Numbered from the stretch's first letter, positions 1-6,281 are shown. The stretch: 7,081 nucleotides of DNA from Alphaproteobacteria bacterium (GCA_019751935.1 JAIEMR010000075.1:1-7081); one strand, 5' to 3'. The notes: generated from the sequence alone by a model not told the origin. Numbers and translations: made by a program.

Positions 1-55
1 TATCAAAACATTCAATAATGTGACCAAACGCAAGACCATTTCTAAAAAGCTTCAT
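1..55 (-). CDS. N-terminus of an unidentified protein, possibly an MFS transporter (cut by window edge)
   Basis: An ATG at 55-53 opens a frame that stays open for 18 codons to the left edge and encodes MKLFRNGLAFGHIIECFD. The piece G-H-I-I-E-C-F-D resembles the start of the first transmembrane helix in metabolite:H+ symporters of the major facilitator superfamily, where a G-N/H-x-x-E-x-Y/F-D pattern is common. That is a resemblance over a few residues only. A promoter-like sequence lies upstream (99-128), and the gene follows psuG on the same strand after 93 bp. If it is a transporter, it could import pseudouridine or a related nucleoside, but this is inference from position. The fragment is too short to exclude a chance open frame. 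Confidence 0.35.
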   Translation of the reverse strand, partial: MKLFRNGLAFGHIIECFD

Positions 56-98
56 ATTCGATACTTTCTTTATTAATTTTTAAAAATTTTATTTTTTT

Positions 99-128
99 AT
101 AATAAAGATAGTTCTTTTGAACAGGCAA
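99..128 (-). promoter_or_regulatory. Putative sigma-70-type promoter for the left-edge gene
   Basis: Read on the minus strand there is a TTGCCT -35 box (123-128), an 18-bp spacer and a TATTAT -10 box (99-104), about 45 bp before the ATG at 55. The surroundings are extremely AT-rich, so a chance match is quite possible. If real, the left-edge gene has its own transcript start in addition to any read-through from the psu operon. A 4-bp inverted repeat (GTTC/GAAC, 111-122) sits in the spacer. It is too weak to call a terminator for psuG. Confidence 0.3.
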
Positions 129-148
129 GAGGAAAATATAAATAATTT

Positions 149-1090
149 TCACATATTTAATGTATTGCTATTCAGCACCTTTAAAGATACAGCTACCTTT
201 CCTGCCAAGATCGCGTTATTTACCAACAAAGATTTGTTAGTTTGCATCGTTTTGCCAGCCGATAACTCAGCCACTCTTGCCAGAATAAACGGCGTTACAG
301 CCTTACCTTTGATTCCTCGTTCATCAGCATCCATGGTTGCTATTTGAATCCATTCTTCAACAACATCTCCCTCAAGTGAATCTACCGCAGGGACCGGGTT
401 AGCCACAACCATACCCGCTAGGCCCAATTTCCAATTGATATCTGCAAATGATGCTATTTCCTCTGGACTTCTAAGACACCCCGTTAAAGGGTATTCACTC
501 TCTTTTGTAAAAAACAAGGGAAAATAATTTGTCTGGTAACCAATAATAGGCACACCTTGAGTTTCAAGGTACTCAAGGGTTTTAGGCACATCCAAAATTG
601 ATTTAGCCCCGCTGCATACCACTAAAACAGGCGTTTTTGATAGCTCCGTCAAATCAGCTGAAATATCAAAGGTTTCTTCTGCGCCCCTGTGAACACCGCC
701 AAGTCCTCCAGTTGAAAAAACACGAATCCCTGCATAAAAAGCACAAAGCATTGTCGCCGATACAGTTGTGGCCCCTAGCTTCTTTTCTGAAAGACAATAC
801 GCAATATCTGACCTGCTGATTTTTAGAATATCTTTACGCGTTGAAAATAATTCTAACTCATCTTCATTTAAGCCAATATGAATAAAACCATCCATAAGGC
901 CAATCACAGCTGGCACAGCCCCTGCCTCAGTGATTGCTGACATCATTTTCTTGGTAACTTCTAGATTATCAGGATAGGGAAGCCCATGAGAAATCACTGT
1001 CGATTCCAATGCAACAATAGGAACATTATTTTGAATCGCTCTTTGAGCTTGAGTACCAAATTTTAAAAAAGCTGAAAATTGTTTATTCAT
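149..1090 (-). CDS. psuG: Pseudouridine-5'-phosphate glycosidase PsuG
   Basis: PsuG (IndA/YeiN family, Pfam Indigoidine_A) is a cytoplasmic enzyme that reversibly cleaves the C-C glycosidic bond of pseudouridine 5'-phosphate, giving uracil and ribose 5-phosphate. The 313 residues match the E. coli length of 312 and align end to end from memory. Visible family signatures are VALESTVISHG (26-36), GGLGGVHRGAEETFDISADL (128-147), SGAKSILD (160-167), GYQT, and a C-terminal NNAILAGKVA. The expected catalytic residues are present: Glu29 (E. coli Glu31), Asp146 (Asp149), and Lys163 (Lys166), which forms the Schiff base with the sugar. The ATG lies inside the end of psuK (8-bp overlap), so translation is probably coupled. 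No strong Shine-Dalgarno site is seen. The gene is intact and the last of the three-gene operon. Confidence 0.96.
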   Translation of the reverse strand: MNKQFSAFLKFGTQAQRAIQNNVPIVALESTVISHGLPYPDNLEVTKKMMSAITEAGAVPAVIGLMDGFIHIGLNEDELELFSTRKDILKISRSDIAYCLSEKKLGATTVSATMLCAFYAGIRVFSTGGLGGVHRGAEETFDISADLTELSKTPVLVVCSGAKSILDVPKTLEYLETQGVPIIGYQTNYFPLFFTKESEYPLTGCLRSPEEIASFADINWKLGLAGMVVANPVPAVDSLEGDVVEEWIQIATMDADERGIKGKAVTPFILARVAELSAGKTMQTNKSLLVNNAILAGKVAVSLKVLNSNTLNM

Positions 1091-2036
1091 AAGCTTTCAT
1101 TCTTTCTTTAAGCGCGTTTTCCGATATCATACCATAACTTTTCCCAGTTATCTCAACAGCAAGGCTTGATGCTATTAGGCCTACATGAACTATCTCTTGA
1201 ATTAATTTATTGTTTTCACTTATAAGCTCTTCAATAACAACAGAAGCAAAGGCATCCCCTGCCCCTTTAGTATCATTAACTTTTGCAGGCAAAGCAGAAA
1301 TAACCCCTCTGTAATCGGGTGTATTCACGCAAACTCCATCTTTATCTAGGGTTATAAAGACATTTAAAACTCCTTCTTTACGTAAAATATCAGAGGCCCT
1401 TAGGACCTGTTCATGAGTTTCAATCTGCTCGTTAATTAAACAACCAGCCTCTTCTTTATTCATAAACAATCCATCAAAGCAAGGCAAAACCGGAGCAACG
1501 CGTTCGGCTAATGGAGGGGCGGCTATCACTCCAAAAAGTTTTGTTGTTTTGGGTTTATTGGTAGCTATAAAAGATATGGCTTCTGAAGTTAAATCAGTAT
1601 CAATAACCCAAGTTTTAAAATCAGTCATTTCAGTTAACAAAGATTCAAAAAAATCTGAATTTAAAAGAGTGTAAATTTCAGTTCTGGCTACATTTAATAA
1701 AAATTCGCCATCTGGCCCTGTGACAAAAACAATTGAGGCTGTTGGTTGTTTGTCAAATTTAGCAATATATTGATGGTTAACTCCCGATTTCTGCAAAGTT
1801 TGAATCATTAATTCACCGTGAGCATCATTGCCGACTGCACTCATAACACTGACTTTTTGACCTAGGCCTTTTAAGTTTTGCGCAATATTATGGATAACGC
1901 CACCAGGAGTGAACTTGAAAGTATAAGGGAGAAAATCAACAGGAAATCTGCCTAGAGAAGATATGGCTGTCCAGTCTACATTAAGACCACCAATACATAA
2001 AATTCCGCTTTTATCCATTTTTTCTGCTTTCTTCAT
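1083..2036 (-). CDS. psuK: Pseudouridine kinase, PfkB family (PsuK)
   Basis: This is a PfkB/ribokinase-family sugar or nucleoside kinase of 317 residues. It shows the N-terminal glycine-rich substrate region GGLNVDW (16-22), the PfkB signature-1 region GGVIHNIAQNLKGLG (45-59), the NKEEA motif (193-197), and signature 2 DTKGAGDA (255-262) with catalytic base Asp261. The family alone does not fix the substrate. Overlap with psuG makes ATP-dependent 5'-phosphorylation of pseudouridine the obvious role, because PsuG needs pseudouridine 5'-phosphate. The gene starts 11 bp after the upstream kinase gene. The given ATG (2036) is preceded by an A-rich stretch rather than a Shine-Dalgarno site. An in-frame ATG at codon 7 (2018), giving MDKSGILCIGG, would match the usual short N-terminus of the family and is an equally likely start. 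Confidence 0.88.
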   Translation of the reverse strand: MKKAEKMDKSGILCIGGLNVDWTAISSLGRFPVDFLPYTFKFTPGGVIHNIAQNLKGLGQKVSVMSAVGNDAHGELMIQTLQKSGVNHQYIAKFDKQPTASIVFVTGPDGEFLLNVARTEIYTLLNSDFFESLLTEMTDFKTWVIDTDLTSEAISFIATNKPKTTKLFGVIAAPPLAERVAPVLPCFDGLFMNKEEAGCLINEQIETHEQVLRASDILRKEGVLNVFITLDKDGVCVNTPDYRGVISALPAKVNDTKGAGDAFASVVIEELISENNKLIQEIVHVGLIASSLAVEITGKSYGMISENALKERMKAYE

Positions 2037-2047
2037 TTTTTTGTAGT

Positions 2048-2962
2048 TTAAAGCATCTTTATTTTTTCAAAGAGTTTAATCATCTTTAAAAAATCATTCA
2101 AATTACTAAGATTATCTTGAACCGCCCAAAGAGCCGTTAAAACAGATTGGACATATCCCCAATCCAAAAGACGCTCAAAATCAATTTGAAGCCCCTTGGC
2201 ACACAAATGTAATCGATTATTGATAATTTCATGAGCATTAGATTTCTCTAAAAGATTGGTAAAAGGATTGCGCAAAAATGCACCCACCTCAAAGGCCAGT
2301 TCGCCCACAATTCCTTTTGGATCAATTACAATCCAGTCTTGATCCTTATTTAAAAGAATATTGTGATGATGAAGATCTCCATGCAATAGGTACAAATCAT
2401 CTTGAGTGATTAAAAGAGATTTAGCGAGTGTTTGAGCTCTTTTTAAAGAATCACCAGGAATTCTTGAATCCTCAAAATGTTCCAATAAACTCAGCCAATT
2501 ATTGATGGATGGAAAATTGGCTGCATCCTTTGCTGAAATCGGAGTTTGATGCAGCCTTTTCATTGCTTCAATAACAATATCAGTCGCTTTATCATCATTT
2601 ATAGGAAATAAAGCACTCAGCGGAGTGCCAGGTACAATTGCCTCAATTAAAATTGCCCCCCTATCAAGGTCAGAGGCAAGGAGTTTAACATACCCTCTGC
2701 CGCCGTAGTATTCCAAGGCCTTTTGCTCATCAAGAAGCTCATTATGTGAAGCCATCATCTTTAAAACAACTGGCATTTTATAAAGAGAGCTATAAGCAGA
2801 AACCACATAACTATAGGTAAGATTTTCAAATGGTTTTAGATCTTGCAGTTGCCATTTATTGGAGAAATATTTAATGAGTTCTGGCAACTTAAGAAGCCAA
2901 GCTGCCCCCTCGTCTTTCCAAACGTTTATCATCGTTTCTTGGAACTTGTCTGATATGTTCAT
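2048..2962 (-). CDS. Aminoglycoside phosphotransferase-like kinase, APH(6)/hydroxyurea-resistance kinase family
   Basis: This 304-residue protein has the layout of the APH_6_hur family (streptomycin 6-kinase, StrB-like), a eukaryotic-protein-kinase-like fold. The N-terminal W..EG.AWL..LP segment (15-27) and NLTYSYVV (47-54) are typical, with probable ATP-binding Lys68 in VVLK. LLASDLDRGAILIE (94-107) and PGTPLSAL (111-118) match the family core. The catalytic loop HGDLHHHN has His194, Asp196 and Asn201, followed by the metal-binding Asp214 in IDPKG and by RNP (231-233). All key residues are present, so the enzyme looks active. The family phosphorylates hydroxyls on aminoglycosides, hydroxyurea and unknown metabolites. 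As first gene of a psuK-psuG operon, a metabolic substrate is more plausible than drug resistance, but the substrate is not known. A GAGAAG stretch 5 nt before the ATG may be a weak Shine-Dalgarno site. Confidence 0.88.
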   Translation of the reverse strand: MNISDKFQETMINVWKDEGAAWLLKLPELIKYFSNKWQLQDLKPFENLTYSYVVSAYSSLYKMPVVLKMMASHNELLDEQKALEYYGGRGYVKLLASDLDRGAILIEAIVPGTPLSALFPINDDKATDIVIEAMKRLHQTPISAKDAANFPSINNWLSLLEHFEDSRIPGDSLKRAQTLAKSLLITQDDLYLLHGDLHHHNILLNKDQDWIVIDPKGIVGELAFEVGAFLRNPFTNLLEKSNAHEIINNRLHLCAKGLQIDFERLLDWGYVQSVLTALWAVQDNLSNLNDFLKMIKLFEKIKML

Positions 2963-3147
2963 AGCCGCTTCTCATTTATGAAATCGCTATATCATAAGGA
3001 CAGAAACAATTAATTACCAGATGTTTTAACATTCAATTTTAATGAATAATTATTAAGTACAATCTATTATTAAATGTGAGATTTTTATTGAATAAAATAC
3101 AAAAATTCATTATTATTCCATTTTATTAATGATTTTGCATTATTCAA
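2963..3147. other. Divergent AT-rich intergenic region between the psu operon and the secreted hydrolase gene
   Basis: This 185-bp spacer separates two divergent start codons and should hold promoters for both. The plus-strand promoter is clear (3088-3116). On the minus side a TATGAT hexamer lies close to the kinase gene, but I see no good -35 box at the right distance, so I do not call that promoter. A 5-bp inverted repeat, ATTCA/TGAAT (3031-3047, 7-bp spacer), lies in the middle and could be an operator or chance in such AT-rich DNA. Confidence 0.5.
3088..3116 (+). promoter_or_regulatory. Putative sigma-70-type promoter for the secreted hydrolase gene
   Basis: TTGAAT (-35, 3088-3093), an exact 17-bp spacer and TATTAT (-10, 3111-3116) form a near-consensus housekeeping promoter. 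A transcript start near 3123 would leave a leader of about 25 nt before the ATG at 3148. No Shine-Dalgarno sequence is visible in that leader. The AT-rich context raises the chance of a random match, but spacing and both hexamers are good. Confidence 0.55.
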
Positions 3148-4350
3148 ATGAAACATTTTCTCAAAATCTTTTTGTTGTTATTTTTTGCAGTAGCTACAAA
3201 CTCTTTTGCCTCAGAATACACAGATGCCCCTTTAGAAAGGGTGATAGAGTATTCTTCTCAACGCAAAGATGGCTCCATGGTTCCTGGCAAAAGTCTCTGG
3301 ATTGAAACATTGGTTCCTACTAGAATTTCTGAGTTTGAGGATCATCCTTTATTCCCAGGATTTAAAGATTTGACTGTTGGAGTCCCTAAGTTAGAGGCTA
3401 CAGCCACTGAGATTGCAAAATTAGACAGTTTGATTGAGACATTTGATCCTGCTACTTTTTCACTTCCTTGGTATGATAAAAATAAAGTTGGGTATCCAGT
3501 TCTTCTTAGACTTCCTGACGGCCCAGTAACAGGTAGCGCTGTTTTATTACATGGAGCTGATGGAGTCGCGGATATTGACTTTATAATTGCTAATAAATTG
3601 TCATCATCTGGAAAAGCAGTAGCCATACCCATTCTATTTGGAGCGCATGGCGTTACAAAGGGGGGTGTAGCCAAAAACCAAATGGCAATTCCCTTAGAGC
3701 AAACCGTTATTGCCGCCTATAGATTTCTGCATTTTCTAAAATCACACCCTGATATGGCAGATAAAGAAGTCAGCTTATTGGGAAGATCACGTAGTGCAAT
3801 GGTTGCTGATTTGTGTGCAAGAACATTTTATCAAAGACATATCTCCCCAACCTTACAATTTAATCGTTTCATTATGATTGATGGATTTGTTTTGAGAAAT
3901 GAAGTAGATCCTTCTTACACAGGCGCCCCCATGTTGTTTATGCATGGAGCGCTAGATAATTGGACTCCTTTGTCTTTTGTTAAACGCCATGTGGATGTTT
4001 TAAAGGCTAAGGGTTATCCTGTAGCATTGGAAGTTTTTGAAGGTGGACATCATGCCTTTTTAGAACCAGCTTCACCTGAGGGGAAAGGAACAATTGAAAA
4101 AGAAGTTCAAACTTTCAACAATTGCACCTTTATAGACAATGGACCAGCTGGATTTACGCCTCTCATTTATGACCCAACAGCGGAAATACTCACGTCAGGT
4201 TCGCAAAAAACTTGGGATGAATTCATTCCATTCATCATGGCAAACATGGTTGAGAATGATAAAATAATGGTGGGAGCTAGTGGTGAACACACAGAAAAGG
4301 GCCTTTCCATGATTGAAGCATTTTTGAGTGGCGCTGCCTCGGGCAAATAA
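3148..4350 (+). CDS. Secreted alpha/beta hydrolase, dienelactone-hydrolase-like
   Basis: The 400-residue product begins with a Sec signal peptide: Lys2 and Lys6, a hydrophobic core (about 4-15), and probable cleavage after the alanine in NSFA (18-21). A mature N-terminal segment of about 100 residues of unknown role follows, then an alpha/beta-hydrolase domain. This has an oxyanion-hole-like LLHGADG (133-139), nucleophile elbow GRSRS with Ser214 (212-216), acid Asp270 in GALDNWTP (267-274), and base His301 in GGHHAF (299-304). The order and the GALDxxxP and GGHHAF contexts are those of dienelactone hydrolase-type enzymes. The elbow ends in Ser instead of the usual Gly of GxSxG. The protein probably acts in the periplasm or outside the cell on an ester or similar bond; the substrate cannot be read. 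The gene is divergent from the psu operon and precedes the GNAT gene by 72 bp. Confidence 0.82.
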   Translation: MKHFLKIFLLLFFAVATNSFASEYTDAPLERVIEYSSQRKDGSMVPGKSLWIETLVPTRISEFEDHPLFPGFKDLTVGVPKLEATATEIAKLDSLIETFDPATFSLPWYDKNKVGYPVLLRLPDGPVTGSAVLLHGADGVADIDFIIANKLSSSGKAVAIPILFGAHGVTKGGVAKNQMAIPLEQTVIAAYRFLHFLKSHPDMADKEVSLLGRSRSAMVADLCARTFYQRHISPTLQFNRFIMIDGFVLRNEVDPSYTGAPMLFMHGALDNWTPLSFVKRHVDVLKAKGYPVALEVFEGGHHAFLEPASPEGKGTIEKEVQTFNNCTFIDNGPAGFTPLIYDPTAEILTSGSQKTWDEFIPFIMANMVENDKIMVGASGEHTEKGLSMIEAFLSGAASGK

Positions 4351-4364
4351 GCGTAGCTGATCGA

Positions 4365-4393
4365 TTGCTTCTCATACTTTTCAGTGCTAAATT
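4365..4393 (+). promoter_or_regulatory. Putative promoter with extended -10 for the GNAT gene
   Basis: TTGCTT (4365-4370), a 17-bp spacer and TAAATT (4388-4393) are preceded by TGC, giving an extended -10 pattern (TGnTAnnnT). It lies about 30 bp before the GNAT start codon. The -10 hexamer matches consensus at only four positions, and the GNAT gene could also be read through from the hydrolase gene. Confidence 0.3.
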
Positions 4394-4406
4394 TTTGAAA
4401 AATTTA
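4388..4406 (+). repeat. Perfect AT-only inverted repeat between the hydrolase and GNAT genes
   Basis: Nine-base arms (TAAATTTTT / AAAAATTTA) flank a single G at 4397 and form a perfect 19-bp palindrome, 38 bp after the hydrolase stop codon and 17 bp before the GNAT start. With no G-C pairs in the stem it would be a poor intrinsic terminator. It overlaps the putative -10 box, so an operator or chance are both possible. Confidence 0.4.
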
Positions 4407-4422
4407 TTTTAAAGTTTTTCAA

Positions 4423-4893
4423 ATGCAATTTACTATTTCTGCTATTCAGCCTGAAGAAGTCCCTTTTGTATTTAGCCTAGCCCAAGATTTTGCTGCAGAA
4501 CTGGGACTAACCGATAAGCATAAAATGACGCTCGAGAGAATGCATCAAGAACTGTTTGGGAAAAAAGCAGATTGGAATGCCTTGGTTGTTAAAAAAGATG
4601 ACTTAGAAATTATTGGTTTTTGCTTTTATAGCATTGTTAATATCAACCGTGCCTTTCATAACAGTCCCCTGCTTCAAGTTGATGATCTCTATGTTAAACC
4701 AGAGTACAGAAGACATGGCTTAGGAGAAAAAATTTTAAAAGTAATAGCTCAAATTGCCAAAGAAAAAGGCATCTTACGCATTGAAATGTGGTGCGGTAAA
4801 AACAATCCCATTGGGCAAAGCTTTTATCAAAAACATAATGCCTTAAAAATCGACTATTTAGATGTTTTTAGATTTTATGTTAAGGATCTATAA
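4423..4893 (+). CDS. GNAT family N-acetyltransferase
   Basis: This 156-residue single-domain protein has the GCN5-related acetyltransferase fold, which moves an acetyl group from acetyl-CoA to an amine. The acetyl-CoA binding motif A is clear: LLQVDDLYVKPEYRRHGLG (83-101), with the pyrophosphate-binding R-R-H-G-L-G at 96-101. The motif B region follows, with NNPIGQSFYQKHNA (127-140) holding the conserved FY. The DLYV.PE.R..G.G spacing is like that of spermidine/spermine and diamine acetyltransferases (SSAT-like), but it occurs in many GNATs, so the acceptor remains unknown. The length is normal for the family. No Shine-Dalgarno site precedes the ATG. The TAA stop overlaps the last codons of the convergent HMG-CoA lyase gene. 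Confidence 0.85.
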   Translation: MQFTISAIQPEEVPFVFSLAQDFAAELGLTDKHKMTLERMHQELFGKKADWNALVVKKDDLEIIGFCFYSIVNINRAFHNSPLLQVDDLYVKPEYRRHGLGEKILKVIAQIAKEKGILRIEMWCGKNNPIGQSFYQKHNALKIDYLDVFRFYVKDL

Positions 4894-5997
4894 TTCACCT
4901 CTGTCCTTAACCATTACGTTCCTAAAGCCTAAAACTTGAGGAAGGTGAGAGCGGACTTGTAAAACGGCATCTCTGTTCCAATCGGTCTTAATACCCAACC
5001 CCTCGAAAAGAGTTAAAAGAAGAGCCGTATCTATGTTCCCAGGGGAGCCTGGAGAATATGGGCACCCCCCAATACCACCCACCGATCCATCAAAACTTCT
5101 AATACCAGCCATATAGGCCGCCAATACATTTCGGAGTGTGTTTTGCCAGTTATCAGCCCGCCCGTGAAGATGGAGAGCCAAATCACTTAACGGAATAACC
5201 TTAGATACATGTTGCACAAGCTCAAAAATTTGCGCTGGGGTGCCAACGCCTGTTGTATCCGCCAATACAATCTGCTGGCATCCCATACTTCTTAAAGCAT
5301 TCGCTATAAGCCTGACACTCTCTTTCGTTACTGTATCCCCTAACGGAGAGCCAGCAATCATCGATATAAAACCTCTCCTTGGCATCTTAAATTTAGTTGC
5401 TTGTGCCATAACATGCTCAGCCATCCTTAGACTATCTGCAACAGAGCATTTAAGGTTCCCTTCACTAAAACGTTCTGAAGGCGATACGAAAACAGCAACT
5501 TCAGTGGATAAGTTATCTCCGCGTTCATCTAAAACTTCCCTTAAATCAGTCATGCCTTTTAAATTTGGGACCAATACAGAATAAATAACCTTGGGATCTT
5601 TCTCTAAAAATCCAATAACTTCCGGTGTACTTTTCATTTGAGGAACAGCACGTGAAGACACCATAGAACCTACTTCAACCCTAACAGGATGTTTTACTGG
5701 GGTTTTTACAGAAGTCACCAGCGCATCTATAAGTCCAAGTTTATATTCAAGCTCTATATATCGCGCTTCATTCTGGAGGCCATCCCTAGCCCCAACTTCG
5801 TTAAGATTGGCAAATGAATGATGAAATGAAGGAGTTTTTACCCCAAGAGTTTTAGCCGTTTCATTAAGGAGTTGCTGAGAATTAAAACGCGGCAAAGCTC
5901 GCACACCACGAGAAAAAAATTCAGCAAGAGAACATGCTTGTAAATGAGTTGCAACAAAAAGATACAAAAAAACGAAATAGCTTACATTTAGAATCAT
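4888..5997 (-). CDS. mvaB: Hydroxymethylglutaryl-CoA lyase family protein with hydrophobic N-terminal extension
   Basis: The barrel domain (about 62-345) belongs to the HMG-CoA lyase family (HMGL-like TIM barrel), which splits HMG-CoA into acetyl-CoA and acetoacetate, the last step of leucine breakdown. Expected residues are present: Arg71-Asp72 in EVGARDGLQNE, Glu108 in VEVGS, Asp247 in LADTTGVGTP, metal ligands His276 and His278, Cys312 in GGIGGCPYSPG, and Asn321. The usual HxHD motif reads HLHG here, and the protein is divergent overall, so a related acyl-CoA substrate is possible. About 60 residues precede the barrel, against roughly 10 in most bacterial homologues. Residues 4-20 are hydrophobic, with Cys22 in a lipobox-like L-Q-A-C. 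In-frame alternative starts are GTG (codon 33) and TTG (codon 36), neither with a visible Shine-Dalgarno site. The gene stands alone, without other leucine-degradation genes. Confidence 0.85.
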   Translation of the reverse strand: MILNVSYFVFLYLFVATHLQACSLAEFFSRGVRALPRFNSQQLLNETAKTLGVKTPSFHHSFANLNEVGARDGLQNEARYIELEYKLGLIDALVTSVKTPVKHPVRVEVGSMVSSRAVPQMKSTPEVIGFLEKDPKVIYSVLVPNLKGMTDLREVLDERGDNLSTEVAVFVSPSERFSEGNLKCSVADSLRMAEHVMAQATKFKMPRRGFISMIAGSPLGDTVTKESVRLIANALRSMGCQQIVLADTTGVGTPAQIFELVQHVSKVIPLSDLALHLHGRADNWQNTLRNVLAAYMAGIRSFDGSVGGIGGCPYSPGSPGNIDTALLLTLFEGLGIKTDWNRDAVLQVRSHLPQVLGFRNVMVKDRGEL

Positions 5998-6030
5998 TAC
6001 TCAGGCTTTTATTAAAATTAATCTAATACA

Positions 6031-6060
6031 ATGATAGAAAAGCTTATTAAGTGTGAGCAA
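6031..6060 (-). promoter_or_regulatory. Putative sigma-70-type promoter for the HMG-CoA lyase gene
   Basis: On the minus strand TTGCTC (6055-6060), an 18-bp spacer and TATCAT (6031-6036) lie about 35 bp before the ATG at 5997. The -10 box matches consensus at five of six positions; the -35 box is weaker. Its place just upstream of the longest reading frame supports a transcript that includes the ATG at 5997, so the N-terminal extension may really be made. Confidence 0.4.
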
Positions 6061-6111
6061 GGTTAAAAATGAAGATATAGCAGAACCAACATAAAATGAT
6101 TATGCATTTTT

Positions 6112-6158
6112 CGTCATGGCGAGCCCCCGAAGATATAAGGGGGAAGTGGCCGATCCAG
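6112..6158 (+). repeat. Small palindromic repeat, copy 1 (plus orientation)
   Basis: The element begins CGTCATGGCGAG and ends GTGGCCGATCCAG. Its core is a hairpin of CCCCC (6124-6128) and GGGGG (6139-6143) with a 10-nt loop. The CGTCAT...ATCCAG ends and G/C core are the build of short dispersed intergenic repeats seen in many proteobacteria, including Rickettsia-type palindromic elements. A second, diverged copy in reverse orientation is at 6324-6362. Dispersal through the genome cannot be shown from one window. Confidence 0.6.
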
Positions 6159-6200
6159 GAAAATATTTATAAACCAGCACCGAACGTGTATTCTCATGGA

Positions 6201-6221
6201 CCTTTGGGCGGGGCCCAAAGG
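6201..6221 (+). repeat. Strong 9-bp inverted repeat (hairpin), possible plus-strand terminator shape
   Basis: The arms CCTTTGGGC (6201-6209) and GCCCAAAGG (6213-6221) are perfectly complementary around a GGG loop, giving a stable stem. A run of seven T follows at 6228-6234 on the plus strand, after a 6-nt gap. That resembles an intrinsic terminator, but no plus-strand gene ends nearby, so a repeat-derived structure is more likely. The flank at 6196-6208 also pairs imperfectly with 6269-6281, so the region may be a composite. Confidence 0.6.
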
Positions 6222-6257
6222 AAACTGTTTTTTTCTTTTCTTCTATCCAAAGTTTCT

Positions 6258-6281
6258 CTTGGGCTTGACCCAAGGGCCCAT
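6258..6281 (+). repeat. Inverted repeat around a CTTGA loop
   Basis: CTTGGG (6258-6263) and CCCAAG (6269-6274) form a 6-bp stem with a CTTGA loop and run on into GGGCCCAT (6274-6281). The order GGGCTTGACCC followed by a CCAT end is like a common class of alphaproteobacterial intergenic palindromes. CCCAAGGGCCCAT (6269-6281) is complementary at 11 of 13 positions to ATGGACCTTTGGG (6196-6208), suggesting the two are the ends of one larger imperfect palindrome. Confidence 0.5.

Noticed and set aside
75..88. Perfect 14-bp AT palindrome as terminator of the psu operon
   Set aside because: The stem would be all A-T and the region is almost pure A/T, so such palindromes arise by chance. There is no G-C stem for an intrinsic terminator.
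2048..2962. Reading the kinase as an aminoglycoside resistance gene
   Set aside because: Family membership is clear, but the gene is embedded in a catabolic operon with no mobile element or other resistance gene nearby. Resistance cannot be inferred from the fold alone.
3342..3674. 110-codon minus-strand frame inside the secreted hydrolase gene
   Set aside because: It lies entirely antisense to a well-supported gene and shows no protein-family signature of its own.
5240..5584. 114-codon plus-strand frame opposite the HMG-CoA lyase gene
   Set aside because: It is antisense to the conserved core of the lyase, including the LADTTGVGTP region, and has no family features.
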